Source of the DNA: Anaerolineae bacterium | GTDB taxonomy: Bacteria > Chloroflexota > Anaerolineae > Anaerolineales > Villigracilaceae | Direction of reading: 5' to 3' | DNA: 34,614 nucleotides | Assembly: GCA_018648605.1 (NCBI GenBank) | Contig: JABGQU010000015.1 | Span: 1-34,614 of the forward strand | In this document: positions 32,423-34,614 of the stretch, in pieces | Position numbering within the stretch: the first letter of the stretch is position 1 | How the letters are laid out: the number at the start of each line of letters is the position of its first letter | Made by a program: the position numbers and the translations under genes | Notes under the pieces: generated by a model | What the model was told of the DNA's origin: nothing | What the model saw: only the letters and a program-made list of their open reading frames with translations | The model's database searches: none

Positions 32423-33580
32423 ATGGACTCGAAAAAAGCAACAAATTCAGAAGCTTTCGCACGGATCAAAGTGATCGGCGTTGGCGGCGGCGGTTCAAAT
32501 GCCGTTGATCGTATGATGGCTGAAGGCATTCAGGGTGTTGAATTTATCACCGTGAATACCGATGCCCAAGCCCTAATGCTCTCGAAAGCCCCCACCCGTG
32601 TACGCCTTGGCGATAAGCTAACGCGTGGACTTGGCGCAGGCGGTGACCCTGAGGTCGGGCGCAAATCTGCTGAAGAATCAGCCGATGACCTGTATGCGGC
32701 GCTTAAAGGCAGCGATATGGTCTTTATCACCGCTGGTATGGGCGGCGGCACTGGTACTGGCGCAGCCCCCGCTATTGCGCAGATCGCCAAAGAATCCGGC
32801 GCTTTGACCATTGGCGTGGTCACCCGCCCTTTCACCTTTGAAGGTTCGCGCCGTATGCAATCGGCTGAGGAAGGTATCAGCAAATTGAAAGAACATGCCG
32901 ATACATTGATCGCCATTCCCAATGATCGTTTGCTGCAACTTGCAGATAAACGTGCCAGCTTGCAAAATGCTTTCCGCATGGCGGACGAGGTTTTGCATCA
33001 GGGTATTCAGGGTATTTCGGAATTGATCACCATTCCGGGTCTCATCAACCTAGATTTCGCGGACGTGCGGACGATCATGTCTGAGGGTGGCGCCGCGCTT
33101 ATGGCGGTGGGAACAGGTTCAGGCGACGAGCGTGCCCGCAAAGCTGCCGAGCAGGCGATTACCAGCCAATTATTGGACATCACCATCGACGGCGCACGCG
33201 GCGTCCTATTCAACGTGACTGGCGGCTCTGAATTGACGCTCTTCGAGGTCAATCAGGCAGCAGCCATTATCCGTGAAACAGCACACCCCGACGTGAACAT
33301 GATCTTCGGCGCAGTTATTGACCCAACTATGGGCGACGATATCCGCATCACGGTCATCGCAACAGGTTTTGAGCGCAGCGGCGTACCGCGCCGCATCCTG
33401 CGCCCTACCCGACGCGTGGAAGAGAAAAAAGATTTGGCGCATTTTGTGAACGAGACGCGTGAAAGCGTCAGCGTTGGTGCACCTGTAGAACGCAGTGCTC
33501 CAGCACAGGAAAAAGCGCAACCGAAGAAATATAGCGAGAACGATCTCGATATCCCTACCTTTCTCCGCAACCGACGATAA
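32423..33580 (+). CDS. ftsZ: FtsZ, tubulin-like division GTPase
   Basis: The 385-residue GTPase forms the Z ring. Motifs: [16 protein letters not shown] at the start, the tubulin signature [14 protein letters not shown], the T7 synergy loop [11 protein letters not shown], and the conserved C-terminal peptide [12 protein letters not shown] for FtsA binding. Two start codons are adjacent: ATG 32420 and ATG 32423. AAGGAG ends six bases before the second and three before the first, so the second is preferred. It is the last gene of the dcw operon here. No clear terminator is seen behind it. Confidence 0.98.
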   Translation: MDSKKATNSEAFARIKVIGVGGGGSNAVDRMMAEGIQGVEFITVNTDAQALMLSKAPTRVRLGDKLTRGLGAGGDPEVGRKSAEESADDLYAALKGSDMVFITAGMGGGTGTGAAPAIAQIAKESGALTIGVVTRPFTFEGSRRMQSAEEGISKLKEHADTLIAIPNDRLLQLADKRASLQNAFRMADEVLHQGIQGISELITIPGLINLDFADVRTIMSEGGAALMAVGTGSGDERARKAAEQAITSQLLDITIDGARGVLFNVTGGSELTLFEVNQAAAIIRETAHPDVNMIFGAVIDPTMGDDIRITVIATGFERSGVPRRILRPTRRVEEKKDLAHFVNETRESVSVGAPVERSAPAQEKAQPKKYSENDLDIPTFLRNRR

Positions 33581-33740
33581 GACGTCGGATTGGAAGAAGG
33601 CTTTGAAAGAATGGTTTTTACGTCTCTTTCATATTTCTGGATCGTGAATGTACGCTATGAAGATTTCTCCTAATTTTATTGGGATTTACAAGGGAGCGGG
33701 TTTCTGTTCTCTTGATAAAAATTTGAAGTAGGAAAACGAG
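33581..33740. other. Intergenic region after ftsZ without recognised genes
   Basis: About 160 bases with no ORF of note, no clear terminator and no promoter that I can defend. AT-rich patches (GATAAAAATTTGAAG) are present. Confidence 0.5.
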
Positions 33741-33795
33741 TCCTGTAGGTCCATCAGGAAGCGACCTCCTCGTCTGCCAGCGAGGACGTCGTTTC
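33741..33795 (+). repeat. Two tandem palindromes after ftsZ
   Basis: TCCTG...CAGGA (33741-33759) is followed by a longer stem, GAAGCGACCTCCTCG (33758-33772) with CGAGGACGTCGTTTC (33781-33795), paired apart from a C-C mismatch and G-T wobble. The two units look related (TCCT...AGGA). The second stem could act as an ftsZ terminator, although the following TTGCTTTAAG is a poor T-run. Confidence 0.65.
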
Positions 33796-33824
33796 TTGCT
33801 TTAAGCGAGCACAGTCAATAGAAT
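33796..33824 (+). promoter_or_regulatory. Promoter of the cyclase gene
   Basis: TTGCTT (33796-33801) and TAGAAT (33819-33824), 17 bases apart, about 65 bases upstream of the ATG at 33892. A small hairpin AGGCTTTAGCCT (33845-33856) lies in the leader. Confidence 0.6.
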
Positions 33825-33891
33825 TTAGAATGTCTCCGCGAGGAAGGCTTTAGCCTGACGTGGCGGTCGCAACTTTCAAAAGGAACCCCTC

Positions 33892-34578
33892 ATGCCAGAA
33901 ATTATCGATTTGAGCCAGGAAATCTACAGCGGGATGCCCGTCTTCTCGCGCCTGCCGGAAGTAAAGATCACGATGCACATCTCGCACGAAGAATGGGAAG
34001 GCATCACAGATAGCGACAACCCCTCCCCCTCCGTCAACAAACTTGAACTTGGCGAACATACCGGCACACATGTCGATGCCTTCAACCACATGGCGCCCCA
34101 ATACCGCGAACAATCCATCGACACCATGCCCTTGAGCATGTTCTACACAGAAGGGATTTGTCTCGACCTTTCTCACAAAGGCTTAAGCGAATTGATTGAG
34201 ATCGAAGATTTACAAAAAGCATTGGATAAGGATAAGCTGGAAATCCACAAAGGCGATACTGTTCTGATCTACACCGACCACTACCGCCGCACCTTCGGAA
34301 CGGACGCCTGGGCGCAGGGTCCCGGTATCAATGCGGATGCCGCCCGTTGGCTGGGCGACCACCAAATCGCCGCCTTTGGCGTGGAGACGATGAATCCCGG
34401 CGTGCGCAAAGTCTCCAACAAAGAAGTTCACCATATCTGCGGCGAATTGGGATTCACTCATTACGAGAATATGATCAATCTATATAAACTCATCGAACAT
34501 GGACGTTTTCGCTTTATCGCTTTACCGCTCAAAATTCGTGGCGGGACGGGTTCGCCCGTGCAGGGCGATTGCATCTAA
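33892..34578 (+). CDS. Cyclase-family (kynurenine-formamidase-like) metal hydrolase
   Basis: The 228-residue protein has the HxGTHxDxxxH metal motif of the cyclase family: H56, H60, D62 and H66 in EHTGTHVDAFNHM. IIDLSQEIYSGMPVF at the start, KGDTVLIYTDHY, GVETMNPG and the FRFIALPLKIRGGTGSPV end also fit. Family members hydrolyse amides or open or close rings (N-formylkynurenine, isatin, polyketides). The substrate is not clear. AAAGGAACC lies just before the ATG. It has its own promoter after ftsZ and is likely followed by another gene just outside the window. No kynurenine pathway gene is in the window. Confidence 0.9.
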   Translation: MPEIIDLSQEIYSGMPVFSRLPEVKITMHISHEEWEGITDSDNPSPSVNKLELGEHTGTHVDAFNHMAPQYREQSIDTMPLSMFYTEGICLDLSHKGLSELIEIEDLQKALDKDKLEIHKGDTVLIYTDHYRRTFGTDAWAQGPGINADAARWLGDHQIAAFGVETMNPGVRKVSNKEVHHICGELGFTHYENMINLYKLIEHGRFRFIALPLKIRGGTGSPVQGDCI

Positions 34579-34614
34579 ATTGAGGTAAAAATAGCTATCT
34601 TGCAAACAGGAGAA
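34579..34614 (+). other. Gap ending in a ribosome binding site of a gene beyond the window
   Basis: The last bases read CAAACAGGAGAA, a good ribosome binding site. The next gene probably starts within a few bases after the window and is co-transcribed with the cyclase gene. Confidence 0.5.

Overview
The window looks like chromosomal DNA of a Chloroflexota bacterium, most likely class Anaerolineae. This is inferred from three things: a pilin with the QGLVEYALIL start common in that phylum, the gene order of the division and cell-wall (dcw) cluster, and the many short palindromic repeats between (and in one case inside) genes. Codon usage and GC content look fairly uniform, with a slightly more AT-rich patch around tetR and the short-chain dehydrogenase (6.1-8.0 kb).

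Left part (1-6.0 kb). On the minus strand there is the start of a Flp-like pilin, a small membrane-anchored protein, and leuS. leuS lies behind a long leader carrying a leucine T-box riboswitch and, between the T-box terminator and leuS, a short leucine-rich ORF with a strong ribosome binding site. Next come two tRNA-Ala genes (GGC and CGC anticodons). A plus-strand pair follows, a stand-alone receiver-domain protein and an inositol-monophosphatase-family enzyme, converging on a small membrane protein and tRNA-Ser(GGA).

Middle (6.1-14.8 kb). A yybP-ykoY-type (Mn2+) riboswitch with its own promoter and terminator stands ahead of a TetR-controlled operon. Two tandem palindromes overlap the tetR start region. 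The operon holds tetR, a short-chain dehydrogenase, two MacB/FtsX-like permeases, their ATPase and two paralogous lipoprotein adaptors. A duplicated membrane protein, a small unknown protein and a VanZ-like protein follow. The 3' end of tetR is partly duplicated on the far side of the dehydrogenase gene, which suggests that gene was inserted later. A palindromic repeat of about 143 bp sits in frame inside the linker of the duplicated membrane protein. galK converges from the right.

Right part (16-33.6 kb). A complete-looking dcw operon runs mraZ-rsmH-ftsL-ftsI-murF-mraY-murD-ftsW-murG-cvpA-like-murC-orf67-murB-ddl-ftsQ-ftsA-ftsZ. It begins with a sigma-70-type promoter and three GTGG MraZ boxes spaced by 10 bp. 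Genes mostly touch or overlap, and the few gaps hold palindromic repeats. murE is absent. After ftsZ, an intergenic region with tandem palindromes and a promoter leads to a cyclase-family metal hydrolase, and the window ends at the ribosome binding site of a further gene.

The most unusual points are: T-box plus leucine-rich leader ORF at leuS, the Mn riboswitch with no recognised Mn gene behind it, the in-frame repeat insertion, the tetR-end duplication around the dehydrogenase, and two unrecognised ORFs (84 and 67 codons), the second inside the dcw operon. I do not see a clearly new defence or mobile system in this window.
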